Positions 1 through 8,312 of a stretch of DNA of 64,000 nucleotides are shown here, one piece after another. The translations under genes and the position numbers were made by a program. Source of the stretch: Kitasatospora phosalacinea (GTDB lineage Bacteria; Actinomycetota; Actinomycetes; Streptomycetales; Streptomycetaceae); assembly GCF_000716545.1 (NCBI RefSeq), contig NZ_JNWZ01000007.1, positions 62,001 through 126,000 on the forward strand. Direction: 5' to 3'. The notes beneath the pieces are model-generated. The model had not been told where the DNA came from, made no database searches, and saw only the letters and a program-made list of their open reading frames with translations. Each line of letters begins with the position of its first letter. Position 1 is the stretch's first letter.

Positions 1-24
1 GAACGCTTCACCTGCGCCTACTGA
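1..24 (+). CDS. possible C-terminal end of a gene entering from the left
   Basis: The first 24 bases read in frame 1 as ERFTCAY followed by TGA, and the next gene lies convergent 15 bp further on. This would fit the tail of a rightward gene cut by the window edge, but seven residues cannot identify a family and the reading could be chance. Confidence 0.3.
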   Translation, partial: ERFTCAY

Positions 25-39
25 CGCCCCCGGCCGGGC

Positions 40-822
40 TCAGCCGAACTGGACGGAGCGCTTGGCCAGGCCCATCCAGAAGCCGTCGATGACGCTGCGC
101 TGGTCGCCGAGGTCGGCCTCGGCGGCGCCGAGGGTGACGAAGAGCGGGGCGAAGTGCTCGGTGCGGGGGTGGGCGAGCCGGCCGGCGGGGGCCTTGTGCT
201 CGAAGTCGAGGAGGGCGTCGAGGTCGCGGGCCTCCAGGGCGCGGCGCCCCCAGTCGTCGAACTCGGCCATCACGGAGGTGACCCGGCCGTCGGGGGAGAG
301 GGCGCGCAGGTTGTGGGTGAAGAAGCCGGAGCCGACGATCAGGACGCCCTCGTCGCGCAGCGGGGCGAGCTTGCGGCCGATCTCCATCAGCTTGCGCGGG
401 TCGAGGGTGGGCAGGGAGACCTGGAGGACGGGGACGTCCGCGTCGGGGTACATCTCCACCAGCGGGACGTACGCGCCGTGGTCCAGCCCGCGGTCGGGCA
501 CGTCCTGCACGGGGGTGCCGGGGGCGTTCAGCAACTTGCGGACGGACGCGGCGAGTTCGGGCGCGCCGGGGGCGGTGTACCGGACGTGGTAGTAGTGCTC
601 GGGGAAGCCCCAGAAGTCGTACACCAGCGGGACGGTGTCCACCGCGCCGATCGCCAGCGGGGCCTCCTCCCAGTGGGCGGAGACCATCAGGATCGCCTTG
701 GGGCGGGGCAGGCCGGCGGACCAGGCGGCGAGCTGGCCGGGCCAGACGGGGTCGTCGGCGAGCGGGGGCGCGCCGTGCGAGAGGTAGAGGGCGGGCATGC
801 GCTCGGTGGTGGGGGTGCTCAT
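40..822 (-). CDS. DODA-type extradiol aromatic ring-opening dioxygenase (LigB/YgiD-like)
   Basis: A 260-residue cytosolic protein of the single-domain LigB superfamily, non-heme metal enzymes that cleave catechol-type rings; 4,5-DOPA dioxygenases such as YgiD are the nearest described group. Conserved His-bearing segments are visible: YLSHGAPP near residue 12, SAHWEE near 49 and DHGAYVPL near 115, with GSGFFTHNL near 165. The length is normal for the family. It starts at an ATG and is transcribed away from a MarR regulator across a 102-bp gap with two palindromes, so the regulator probably controls it. The substrate is unknown; a xenobiotic or plant phenol is plausible. Confidence 0.85.
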   Translation of the reverse strand: MSTPTTERMPALYLSHGAPPLADDPVWPGQLAAWSAGLPRPKAILMVSAHWEEAPLAIGAVDTVPLVYDFWGFPEHYYHVRYTAPGAPELAASVRKLLNAPGTPVQDVPDRGLDHGAYVPLVEMYPDADVPVLQVSLPTLDPRKLMEIGRKLAPLRDEGVLIVGSGFFTHNLRALSPDGRVTSVMAEFDDWGRRALEARDLDALLDFEHKAPAGRLAHPRTEHFAPLFVTLGAAEADLGDQRSVIDGFWMGLAKRSVQFG

Positions 823-850
823 GGGTCCGTCCTCCTGTAGCCGGCCTGTA

Positions 851-903
851 GTTCAAATTTGAACCTTGTGGCTCCGAAGGTACACCTTGGTTCGAATTTG
901 AAC
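851..903. promoter_or_regulatory. paired palindromic operators for the MarR regulator
   Basis: GTTCAAATTTGAAC (851-864) is a perfect 14-bp palindrome. GTTCGAATTTGAAC (890-903) is the same site with one mismatch, 39 bp (under four helix turns) away. They are AT-rich islands in the divergent gap between the dioxygenase and marR genes. Their form suits binding by a MarR dimer; binding is inferred, not shown. Confidence 0.7.
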
Positions 904-924
904 AACCGGAGTAGACTGCGGGCC

Positions 925-1389
925 ATGGACGATCCCCGCTGGCTCGACGAGACCGAGATGGCCGCCTGGCGCGGGTTCGTCGAGGCCACCAACCTGGTCG
1001 CCCGCCGGCTGGAGCGCCAGCTCAAGGAGGACGCGGGGCTCTCCCACACCCAGTACGAGATCCTGGTCCAGCTCTCCGCCGTCCCCGGCGGCTCGCTGCG
1101 GATGACCGACCTGGCCGACCGCCTGGTCACCTCCAAGAGCGGCCTCACCTACCAGGTCACCCAGCTGGAGAAGGCCGGCCTGGTCGCCCGCCGCTCCTGC
1201 CCGAGCGACGTGCGCGGCGTCTTCGCCGAGATCACCGACCAGGGCTGGGCGGTGCTGCGGGCCGCCGCCCCCGGCCACGTCGCCGCCGTCCGCGAGGCGC
1301 TGATCGACGTCCTCACCCCGGCGCAGCTCGCCGCCCTCGCCGACAGCCTCGGCACCGTCAGCGACCGCCTGCGCGCCGCCGACTCCTGA
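925..1389 (+). CDS. MarR-family transcriptional regulator
   Basis: A 154-residue winged-helix regulator. The DNA-binding part spans roughly residues 45-110 (SHTQYEILVQLS, then LRMTDLADRLVTSKSGLTYQ as the recognition region and the wing). Flanking helices at both ends form the dimer interface. An upstream in-frame ATG at 859 would put the operator palindromes inside the coding region, so the ATG at 925 is preferred; the product then begins MDDPRWLDETEMA. It is divergent from the ring-opening dioxygenase and probably represses it and itself, with release by a phenolic ligand. Confidence 0.85.
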   Translation: MDDPRWLDETEMAAWRGFVEATNLVARRLERQLKEDAGLSHTQYEILVQLSAVPGGSLRMTDLADRLVTSKSGLTYQVTQLEKAGLVARRSCPSDVRGVFAEITDQGWAVLRAAAPGHVAAVREALIDVLTPAQLAALADSLGTVSDRLRAADS

Positions 1390-1419
1390 GCCGCCCGCGA
1401 GCCGCCCGGTGCTCCGGGC

Positions 1420-2538
1420 TCAGCCGATCGCCGCCGCCCGGACGCACAGCACGTCCGGCAGGTGGGAGGTGAGCAGAGACCAGTGGTCGCCGCCGTCGGG
1501 CGAGCCGTACACCTCGCCGTTGCGGTTGCCGAAGTAGACGCCCGCCGGGTCGGCGTCGTCGGTGCACAGCGCGTCGCGCAGGACCACGCCGTAGTGCTGC
1601 TCGGCGGGCAGGCCGGTGTCCAGCGGCTGCCAGGTCTCGCCCGCGTCGGTGGTGCGGAAGACCCGGCAGCGGCGGTCGACGGGCAGCCGGGCGTAGTCGG
1701 CGTCCAGCGGGAACAGGTACGCGGTGCCGGAGGTATGCGGGTGCGCGGCGACGCCGAAGCCGAAGTCGGCGGGCAGGTCGCCGGCGATCGACTTCCACGT
1801 CCGCCCGGCGTCGTCGCTGCGGTAGACGCCGCCGTGGTTCTGCAGGTAGAGCCGGTCCGGGTCGCCCGCGTCCCGGGCGATCTTGTGCACGCACTGGCCG
1901 AACTCGGGGAACCGGTCGGGCAGGAAGTCGGCGCGCACGCCCAGGTTGGACGGCCGCCAGCTCAGGCCGCCGTCGGCGGTGCGGTAGGCGCCGCCGGAGG
2001 AGACGGCGACCAGCAGCGCGTCCGGGTCGCGCGGGTCGGTGAGGATCGTGTGCATGCCCTGGCCGCCGAAGCCGGCGCCCCAGTGCTCGCGCTGCGGGTG
2101 GTCCCACAGCGCGTCGACCAGCGCGAAGCTCTCGCCGCCGTCGGTGGAGCGGAACAGCGCGGCGGGCTGGGTGCCCGCGTACACCACCCCGGGGGCCTCG
2201 TCGCCGGCCGGCTGCAACTGCCACACCCGCTCCAGCGAGGCGCCCGTCCGCTCCGGGAACCGGACGGCCGGCCGCGCGGGCTCCTGCCAGCTCGCGCCCA
2301 GGTCGTCCGACCACCACACCGACGGGCCCCAGTGGCTGCTGTCCGCCCCGACCAGCAGCCTGGTGCGGCCGCCGCGGCGGTCGACGCCCACCGAGTAGAT
2401 CGCGTTCATCTGGAAGTGCGGGCCGCTGAACTCCCACTTCTCGCGGTCCGAACTGCGGCCCAGGAACAGGCCCTTCTGCGTGCCGACGGCCAGCAGGAAA
2501 TCCCGTGCATCCCGTACATCGTTCATCGTCGAACCCAT
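1420..2538 (-). CDS. BNR/sialidase-like beta-propeller protein (VPS10/YVTN type)
   Basis: A 372-residue protein of repeated BNR/Asp-box motifs of the form S-x-D-x-G-x-x-W: WWSDDLGASW, FRSTDGGESF, YRTADGGLSW, YRSDDAGRTW, FRTTDAGETW and YGSPDGGDHW. This gives a six- to seven-bladed propeller. It lacks a signal peptide and the sialidase arginine triad is not evident, so despite the usual glycosidase label it is best called a WD40/YVTN/BNR-like repeat protein of unknown function. The start could also be the ATG at 2526; neither has a strong ribosome-binding site. It is convergent with marR. Confidence 0.75.
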   Translation of the reverse strand: MGSTMNDVRDARDFLLAVGTQKGLFLGRSSDREKWEFSGPHFQMNAIYSVGVDRRGGRTRLLVGADSSHWGPSVWWSDDLGASWQEPARPAVRFPERTGASLERVWQLQPAGDEAPGVVYAGTQPAALFRSTDGGESFALVDALWDHPQREHWGAGFGGQGMHTILTDPRDPDALLVAVSSGGAYRTADGGLSWRPSNLGVRADFLPDRFPEFGQCVHKIARDAGDPDRLYLQNHGGVYRSDDAGRTWKSIAGDLPADFGFGVAAHPHTSGTAYLFPLDADYARLPVDRRCRVFRTTDAGETWQPLDTGLPAEQHYGVVLRDALCTDDADPAGVYFGNRNGEVYGSPDGGDHWSLLTSHLPDVLCVRAAAIG

Positions 2539-2673
2539 CCGGAGACTCGGTCGTAACGCGGTCTCGCAGCAGTGTGCTCCGGGGCACTGACAGCCGCACG
2601 CCAGCGCGCCGACGGGACGCCCGGACCGCCGCCGACGGCGGGGAGTTCCGGCGGGAAGGCCCCGGACAGCGGA

Positions 2674-2711
2674 ACGGGGCGCCCGGAGAAGTGGTTCTCC
2701 GGACGCCCCGT
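2674..2711 (-). terminator. intrinsic terminator behind the thioredoxin gene
   Basis: A 17-bp arm at 2674-2690 and its near-perfect complement at 2695-2711 enclose a 4-base loop. It lies 43 bp past the thioredoxin stop on the minus strand. There is no U-tract, as is usual for streptomycete terminators. Confidence 0.75.
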
Positions 2712-2754
2712 CAGTCTGCGGGCCGCCGCTCGGCGTGCCGACCGCCGCCGGACG

Positions 2755-3135
2755 TCAGTTCTGGGCGGACTTCTGGGCGGCCACGCCGGCGTGGACCTCG
2801 GCCATGTCCAACTTCCGGGCCTGGCCGATCAGGTCCTCCAGGGCGGCTTCGGGGAGCGCGCCGGGCTGGGCGAAGACCAGGACGCCCTCGCGGATGATCG
2901 CCAGGGTCGGAATCGACCGGATGTCGAACGCCGCGGCCAGCTCCTGCTGGGCCTCGGTGTCGACCTTCGCGAAGGTGATGTCCGCGTGCTTGTCGGACGC
3001 CCGCTCGAAGACCGGCGCGAACTGGCGGCACGGGCCGCACCAGGCCGCCCAGAAGTCGATCAGGACGAACGCCTTGCCGTCCTCGCCCTGGACCACCTCG
3101 TCGAAGTTGTCCTTGGTCAATTCCACCGTGCTCAT
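2755..3135 (-). CDS. thioredoxin
   Basis: A 126-residue cytosolic disulfide reductase with the thioredoxin fold. FWAAWCGPCRQFAPV near residue 30 carries the WCGPC active site, and the cis-proline segment SIPTLAII lies near 77. It accepts electrons from thioredoxin reductase, which is not nearby. The ATG at 3135 is chosen because it starts the conserved MSTVEL segment behind an AGGTGG-type ribosome-binding site; an ATG directly before it (3138) is equally possible. The frame is open to 3192 but that extension is low-complexity. The C-terminal 15 or so residues extend past the usual end of thioredoxins. Confidence 0.9.
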   Translation of the reverse strand: MSTVELTKDNFDEVVQGEDGKAFVLIDFWAAWCGPCRQFAPVFERASDKHADITFAKVDTEAQQELAAAFDIRSIPTLAIIREGVLVFAQPGALPEAALEDLIGQARKLDMAEVHAGVAAQKSAQN

Positions 3136-3314
3136 CATCGCCACCTGCCTCTCGCAGCTCCGGCCCCGCCGTTCGGGCCCTTCGCCCGGCACAACTCCGC
3201 CACCTGCGGAACTATTCCGGCGGCGGCGGTGAACACCCGGGACCAGCCGTACGTACCCCCGGACGAACCGGTCGAACCGGACCGGACCGCACCCTCCCGG
3301 ACGGGAGCACCCCG

Positions 3315-3890
3315 ATGACCAGCACCGGCAGGACCGCCCCCCGCAGCCGCCGCCTCACCCTGCTCGCCGCCGGAGCCCTCGCCGCCGCCGCCCTGGTCGC
3401 CGGCTGCGGCAGCGGCGGCGGCAGCGGGAGCGGCGGCGACCCGGCGGGCCGCACCGGCGACCCCGGGCAGAGCCAGGGCGCCCTGATGACCGAGCAGGAC
3501 GCCGTCCTCGGCACCCTGGTCACCGACGGCCAGGGCCACACCCTGTACCGCTTCGACCAGGACACCAACCACCCCTCGGCCACCCACTGCACCGACTCCT
3601 GCGCCGCCCTGTGGCCGCCCGAACTCGCGGGCGGCAGCGGCGGCGCCGACCTCAAGGGCATCGACGGCAAGCTCGTCTCCACCGTCACCCGCCCCGACGG
3701 CAGCCACCAACTCACCCTCGACGGCTGGCCGTTGTACCGCTACGCCCCCGACACCAAACCCGGCGAGACCAAGGGCCAGGGCGTGGACGGCACCTGGTTC
3801 GCCGCCACCCCGAGCGGGGCCAAGGCGATGCCGGTCAACGGCGGTACCTCGCCCGGCACGACGCCCGGCACCTCGCCCGGCGGTTACTGA
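3315..3890 (+). CDS. COG4315 secreted-repeat lipoprotein
   Basis: A 191-residue exported lipoprotein. It has a basic, hydrophobic signal peptide with lipobox LVAGC (Cys about residue 32) and a Gly/Ser linker. Two copies of the COG4315 repeat follow: GHTLYRFDQDTNHPS with CTDSCAALWPP, and GWPLYRYAPDTKPGE. A short Pro/Thr/Gly tail ends in GGY. The family is common on actinobacterial membranes and of unknown role. The gene is monocistronic with a perfect 28-bp palindrome behind it. A second member lies at 15483-16421. Confidence 0.8.
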   Translation: MTSTGRTAPRSRRLTLLAAGALAAAALVAGCGSGGGSGSGGDPAGRTGDPGQSQGALMTEQDAVLGTLVTDGQGHTLYRFDQDTNHPSATHCTDSCAALWPPELAGGSGGADLKGIDGKLVSTVTRPDGSHQLTLDGWPLYRYAPDTKPGETKGQGVDGTWFAATPSGAKAMPVNGGTSPGTTPGTSPGGY

Positions 3891-3933
3891 GCGGCGCCGG
3901 GACGGCGGCCGTGGCCGGGGGAGCGGAGCGGGA

Positions 3934-3961
3934 GGTGCGGCTCGGGCGCCCGAGCCGCACC
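3934..3961 (+). terminator. perfect 28-bp palindrome, terminator
   Basis: Arms of 14 bp at 3934-3947 and 3948-3961 are exact complements with no loop. They sit 44 bp past the lipoprotein stop and before the ECF sigma gene, which suits an intrinsic terminator. Confidence 0.65.
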
Positions 3962-4068
3962 CCCGTCACGGTTATCGACACGAGCCGCCCCGGACTTGAG
4001 ACCCCGCCCCCGCCCCGCGCCCCCCGCGCCCGATCGCCGCCCCGCGCCCCGCGCGCGAGGATGGCGCC

Positions 4069-4641
4069 GTGGCCGAGCCCCCGCGCACCACCGGCCCCCG
4101 CGGCACCGGGCGCCCCGCCGCCGAGGACCGGCTGATGCGCGCGCTTTACCGGGAACACGCCGGCCCGCTGTACGGCATGGTGCTGCACCTGGTCGGCGGC
4201 GACCGGCAGCGCGCCGAGGACGTCGTCCAGGAGACCCTGGTGCGCGCCTGGCGGAACCTCGACCGGCTCGACCCGGACCGGGACGGCCTGCGGCCCTGGC
4301 TGGCGACCGTCGCCCGCCGGATCGTCATCGACGGCCACCGCAGCGCCCGCGCCCGCCCCCGCGAGGTGCCCGAGAGCGCGCTCGACCGCCTCCCGGACGC
4401 CGCCGCCCCCGCCGCCGAGGACGAACTCGACCGCGCGCTGCGGCTGATGACGCTCACCGACGCGCTCGGCGCGCTCTCCGCCGAGCACCGCGCCGCGATC
4501 ACCGAGACCTACCTGCGCGGCCGCACCGCCACCGAGGCCGCCGCCGTCCTCGGCGTCCCGCCGGGCACCGTCCGCTCCCGGCTGCACTACGCCCTGCGGG
4601 CCCTGCGGCTCGCCCTGGAGGAACGGGGCGCGACCCCATGA
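4069..4641 (+). CDS. ECF RNA polymerase sigma factor (SigK/SigL-like)
   Basis: A 190-residue sigma-70 family protein with region 2 (RALYREHAGPLYGMVLH, ERAEDVVQETLVRAW-like segment and RPWLATVARRIVIDG, residues about 22-95). Region 4 (LSAEHRAAITETYLRG, then LGVPPGTVRSRLHYALRAL, about 140-185) is the helix-turn-helix reading the -35 element. Start is the GTG at 4069. The stop overlaps the ATG of the downstream zinc-containing anti-sigma gene, the standard arrangement of a sigma factor with its cognate antagonist. The signal sensed is unknown; in related pairs it is redox or envelope stress. Confidence 0.9.
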   Translation: MAEPPRTTGPRGTGRPAAEDRLMRALYREHAGPLYGMVLHLVGGDRQRAEDVVQETLVRAWRNLDRLDPDRDGLRPWLATVARRIVIDGHRSARARPREVPESALDRLPDAAAPAAEDELDRALRLMTLTDALGALSAEHRAAITETYLRGRTATEAAAVLGVPPGTVRSRLHYALRALRLALEERGATP

Positions 4642-5405
4642 CCACCCCGCAGAACCCGCACGACGACCGGCGCGACGGCCGGCACGAGGACCCGCGAGAG
4701 GGCCGGCACGAGGACCCGCACGCCGACCTCGGCGCGCACCTGCTCGGCGTGCTCGAACCCGAACGCGCCGCCCGCTTCGCCGACCACCTCGCGCACTGTC
4801 CGCGCTGCACCGCCGAGGCCGCCGAACTCGCCCCGACCACCGCGCTGCTCGCCGAACTCGCCGAGGACGCGCTCCCGGAGCCCGCGGCGCCCGCCGGGGG
4901 CGTCGAACCCGGCGGCGCGGAGCGGCTGCTCGGCCGGGTGGCCGCCGAGCGGCGGCGCTCCCGGGTGCGGCGACTGGTGCTCGCGGCCGTCGCGGCGATC
5001 CTCGCGCTGGGCGGCCCCGCGATCACCTGGGCGGTCCTCGAAGGCGGTCAGGTCGCCTCGGTGGCACAGCGGTTCAGCGCCACCGACCCGGCCACCGGGG
5101 TGTCCGCCACGGTCGGCCTCGACCCCGCCGCCTGGGGCAGCCGGATCACGCTCGACCTGGGCCGCGTCCCGGGCCCGCAGACCTGCGAACTGGTCGCCGT
5201 CGGCACCGACGGCACCCGGCAGACGGTCACCACCTGGACCGTTCCGCCCACCGGCTACGGCGCCACCACCGGGCTGCGCACCGGCGGCGGCAGCGGGCTG
5301 CCCCCGACGGCGATCGCCCGCTTCGAGGTCCGCTCCGGGACGGCGGTGCTGGTCGCCGTCCCCGTCCACCCCGCCGGCCCGTCCGGCGCGGCACACTGGG
5401 GGTGA
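4638..5405 (+). CDS. membrane anti-sigma factor with zinc-finger (ZAS) domain
   Basis: A 255-residue protein. Its N-terminal anti-sigma domain carries HLAHCPRCTAEA (residues about 51-62), the HxxxCxxC zinc/redox motif of ZAS proteins. One transmembrane segment follows at about 115-135 (LVLAAVAAILALGGPAITW), then an extracytoplasmic C-terminal domain of about 115 residues. It starts at the ATG at 4638, overlapping the sigma stop by 4 bp, so the two are translationally coupled. It should hold the sigma factor inactive at the membrane until a signal releases it. The acidic/His-rich start (repeats of GRHEDP) is unusual. Confidence 0.85.
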   Translation: MTTPQNPHDDRRDGRHEDPREGRHEDPHADLGAHLLGVLEPERAARFADHLAHCPRCTAEAAELAPTTALLAELAEDALPEPAAPAGGVEPGGAERLLGRVAAERRRSRVRRLVLAAVAAILALGGPAITWAVLEGGQVASVAQRFSATDPATGVSATVGLDPAAWGSRITLDLGRVPGPQTCELVAVGTDGTRQTVTTWTVPPTGYGATTGLRTGGGSGLPPTAIARFEVRSGTAVLVAVPVHPAGPSGAAHWG

Positions 5406-5458
5406 GGAGGCCACGCGGGCCCGGGAGCCGCCCGCCGCGGGGCGCGTGGACGGCCGCG

Positions 5459-5659
5459 ATGAACCAGATCCCCCTGCTCTGCCCGCGCTGCGGCCTGCCG
5501 CAGCAGGTCGTCCACCAGGAGGACCCCCACCATCCGGTGCGCGTGGTGCACACCGGGACGGGCCGGGAGTCCTGCGACGGACCCGGGAGCGCCGAGGAGC
5601 CGGAGAGCGTCGGCGAAGCCCCGATCGACGTGGAACGGACCGGCCTCGACCGCTGCTGA
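5459..5659 (+). CDS. small hypothetical protein with a CxxC knuckle
   Basis: A 66-residue ORF starting MNQIPLLCPRCGLPQQVVH. The single CPRC pair could bind metal only as a dimer, and no second pair is visible. It lies 54 bp after the anti-sigma gene on the same strand and could be its operon partner. I do not recognise a family; coding status rests on the GC-skewed third position and sensible composition. Confidence 0.45.
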   Translation: MNQIPLLCPRCGLPQQVVHQEDPHHPVRVVHTGTGRESCDGPGSAEEPESVGEAPIDVERTGLDRC

Positions 5660-5774
5660 CCCGGGCGCGTCCGTCCCCCGTCCGGCCCCGCCTGGCCGCC
5701 GGGGCCCGGGCGTCGCACCCTGGAAGGACCGGACCGGTTCGAACGCCCCGCACGCACCCCGGGAGGTGGCGGCC

Positions 5775-6065
5775 ATGACGAGGACGCTGGTCGGATGGCA
5801 CGTCGAGATGGAGTTCGAGGAGGACGGCGACCGCACCAGGGCCGCCGCGATGGTCCGCCTCGCGGACGGCACGGAGCTGCGCGGCCACGGCGGCTCCACC
5901 AGGCACCGGGCCGACCTCCCGCAGCTGCGGGTCGGCGAGGAGGTCGCCGGGGCCCGCGCCCTCAACGACCTCGCCATGCAACTGCTCACCAAGGCCCACG
6001 AGGAGGTCGCGGCCCGGCCCCCCGGCGATCCGGCGGCCCCGCTGATGTGGCGCGACGTGACCTGA
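5775..6065 (+). CDS. DUF1876 small protein
   Basis: A 96-residue protein matching the DUF1876 pattern (Rv2632c-like): WHVEMEFEEDGDRTRA, then LRGHGGSTRHRADLPQLRVGEE and ARALNDLAMQLL. The family has a compact alpha/beta fold, is abundant in actinomycetes and has no assigned function; members often occur among dormancy or stress genes. The start at MTRTLVG is chosen over the ATG at 5766 because family members begin about there and a GGAGGTGG ribosome-binding site precedes it closely. It is convergent with the flavoprotein that follows. Confidence 0.75.
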   Translation: MTRTLVGWHVEMEFEEDGDRTRAAAMVRLADGTELRGHGGSTRHRADLPQLRVGEEVAGARALNDLAMQLLTKAHEEVAARPPGDPAAPLMWRDVT

Positions 6066-6084
6066 CCGCGCCCCGGTCGGCGGA

Positions 6085-7290
6085 TCAGAGCTCGTCCAGC
6101 GGCACCGCCGGATCGGCCAGCCGCCCGGGGTCCACGGGCCGCCCGGAGCGGACCAGTTCGCGGATCGGGTCGGTGACGTCCCAGACGTTCACGTTCATGC
6201 CGGCCAGCACCTTCCCGCCGGACAGCCAGAACGCGATGAACTCCCGCCCGGCGACGTCGCCCCGGAACACCACCCGGTCGTAGCCGCCCGGCTCCGCGTA
6301 CCCGGTGTACTCCATGCCCAGGTCGTACTGGTCGGTGAAGAAGTACGGGACGCGGTCGTACACCGCGGACTTGCCGAGCATCGAGGCGGCCGCCACGGCG
6401 GGCTGGTTGAGCGCGTTCGCCCAGTGCTCGACCCGGATCGGCTTGCCGAACAGCGGGTGGAAGGCGTTCGCCACGTCGCCCGCCGCGAACACGTCGGGGT
6501 GCGAGGTGGCCAGGTGCTGGTCGGTGCGCACCCCGTCGTCCACGGTCAGGCCCGCGTTCTCGGCCAGCGCCGTGTTCGGGCTGATGCCCACGCCGACCAG
6601 CAGCACGTCCGCCGGGACGGTGCTCCCGTCGCCCAGCCGCACCCCGTCCGCCCGCAGCTCCTCGACCCGCACGCCGAAGCGCAGGTCCACGCCGTGCGCC
6701 CGGTGCAGGTCGGCGAAGACCTGCGCGGCCTCCCGGCCCAGCACCCGCAGCAGCGGCAGCTCGGCCGCCTCCAGCACCGTCACCTCCGCCCCGGCGGTGC
6801 GGGCCGCGGCCGCCGCCTCCAGGCCGATCCAGCCCGCGCCGACCACCACCACCCGGGCCCCCGGCCGGAACGCCGCCCGCAGCTGCTCGCTGTCACCGAG
6901 CCGCCGCAGCGTCCGCACGAAGTCCCCGTCGCCGCCCGGCACCGGCAGTCGGCGCGGCGCCGAACCGGTGGCCAGCAGCAGCTTCGAGAACGGCAGCCGC
7001 TCGCCGCCCTCCAGCGTCACGGTGTGCCCCGCCGGGTCGATCGCGGTGGCCGCCGTGCCCAGCCGCAGCTCCACCCCGTGCTGCCCGTACCAGTCGGCCG
7101 GGTGGACGTAGACCTTCTCCTTCTCCTCCTTGCCGAGCAGGTACCCCTTCGACAGCGGCGGCCGCTCGTACGGCCGCTCCGCCTCGTCGCCGACCAGGGT
7201 GACCGGCCCCCGGTAGCCCTCCGCGCGCAGCGCCTCGGCGGCCTTCGCCCCGGCCAGGCTCGCCCCGACGATCACGATCCCGGTGTCCAT
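6085..7290 (-). CDS. ferredoxin-reductase-like FAD-dependent NAD(P)H oxidoreductase
   Basis: A 401-residue two-dinucleotide-binding flavoprotein. The FAD Rossmann motif IVIVGASLAGAKAAEAL lies at residues 3-20, and RPYERPPLSKGYLLG near 45 is typical of rubredoxin/ferredoxin reductases. The NAD(P)H motif VVVVGAGWIGLEAAA is near 150, the second FAD motif DVFAAGDVA near 280. A reductase C-terminal domain (FWLSGGKVLAGMNVN) follows. The ATG at 7290 with AAGGA upstream is chosen over the open extension to 7443. It probably feeds electrons to a P450 or dioxygenase system elsewhere; no ferredoxin gene adjoins it. Confidence 0.88.
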   Translation of the reverse strand: MDTGIVIVGASLAGAKAAEALRAEGYRGPVTLVGDEAERPYERPPLSKGYLLGKEEKEKVYVHPADWYGQHGVELRLGTAATAIDPAGHTVTLEGGERLPFSKLLLATGSAPRRLPVPGGDGDFVRTLRRLGDSEQLRAAFRPGARVVVVGAGWIGLEAAAAARTAGAEVTVLEAAELPLLRVLGREAAQVFADLHRAHGVDLRFGVRVEELRADGVRLGDGSTVPADVLLVGVGISPNTALAENAGLTVDDGVRTDQHLATSHPDVFAAGDVANAFHPLFGKPIRVEHWANALNQPAVAAASMLGKSAVYDRVPYFFTDQYDLGMEYTGYAEPGGYDRVVFRGDVAGREFIAFWLSGGKVLAGMNVNVWDVTDPIRELVRSGRPVDPGRLADPAVPLDEL

Positions 7291-7500
7291 GCCCACGTCC
7301 TTCCCACAGCGGTGTTCCCACGTAGCCGTCCTGCCCGACCATGGCACCCGCACGCGTCCGATCGGGGGACCCGCGCCGGACGGCGGCCGGGCGCGGCCGG
7401 GATTCGCCCGCGAGGCGCACCACCATCCGGCGGGGCCGTCCACCTAGGCTGGGGCGGGTCCGGCCGTCCGGCCGGCGGAGCGTCGAAGGGAGCCCGCGGG

Positions 7501-8286
7501 ATGGTGGAGCGAACGGCCACGGTGCGCTGCGTGCCCGCGGTGCCGTGCTGGGTCGGGCTGACGGCCCGCGACCTGTCGGCCGCGCAGGGCTTCTACGGGC
7601 CGCTGCTGGGCTGGGAGTTCATCCCCGGCCCGGACCGCTGGGGCCGCTTCCTGCGCGCGGTCGTCGACGGCGTCGAGGTGGCCGGTCTGAGCGCGCTCGG
7701 CACCGACTGGGAACGCCCGGTCGCCTGGACCACCTACTTCGGCATCGAGAGCGCCGACCGCGCCGCCGACGGCGTCCGCGAACGCGGCGGCACCCTCGCC
7801 GTCGGCCCGCTCGCCTTCGACGCCGGCCGGGTCGCCCTGGCCGCCGACCCCTTCGGCGCCACCTTCGGCATCTGGGAGGGCGAACCCGCCGACGACCGCC
7901 CCGGCGACGCCCCCTGGACCGCCCGCCCCGGCGCCCCCGCCTGGATCGAGCTGCGCACCGCCGACCCGTTCGCCGCCGCGCTCTTCTACGGCGAGGTGTT
8001 CCGCTGGGACGACCGCGACCCGGCGCGGTTCGAAGTCCGCTACGAGCACGAACGCGTCGTGCTGCGCTCCGAGGACCGCAGCGTCGCCGCGCTGCGCGCC
8101 GCCCGGGGCCTCTCCCCGCACTGGGAGGTCTTCTTCGCCGTCACCGACACCGACACCGCCGCCCACCGCGCCACCACCCTCGGCGGCCGCGTCGTGGACG
8201 GCCCCGCCGACTCCCCCTACGGCCGGGTGGCCCGCCTCGCCGACGCGGAGGGCGGCCACTTCTCGATCCTCGGCCCGGCGGTCTGA
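7501..8286 (+). CDS. VOC (glyoxalase/bleomycin-resistance fold) protein, two domains
   Basis: A 261-residue protein made of two tandem vicinal-oxygen-chelate domains. Residues about 15-128 contain WVGLTARDLSAAQGFYGPLL and LAADPFGATFGIWEG; residues about 140-258 contain WIELRTADPFAAALFYGEVF. A few such proteins are hydroxylases or resistance proteins; most are uncharacterised. The second domain is degenerate in its metal-ligand region. It starts at an ATG 13 bp after a GAAGGGAG ribosome-binding site and is monocistronic. Confidence 0.8.
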   Translation: MVERTATVRCVPAVPCWVGLTARDLSAAQGFYGPLLGWEFIPGPDRWGRFLRAVVDGVEVAGLSALGTDWERPVAWTTYFGIESADRAADGVRERGGTLAVGPLAFDAGRVALAADPFGATFGIWEGEPADDRPGDAPWTARPGAPAWIELRTADPFAAALFYGEVFRWDDRDPARFEVRYEHERVVLRSEDRSVAALRAARGLSPHWEVFFAVTDTDTAAHRATTLGGRVVDGPADSPYGRVARLADAEGGHFSILGPAV

Positions 8287-8312
8287 GGAGGGCCCCGTCG
8301 GGGGCGCCTGTC

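Noticed and set aside
8..856. Long open frames antisense to the DODA gene and to most other genes
   Set aside because: Arg/Pro/Gly-rich products in a GC-rich genome; shadows of the real frames.
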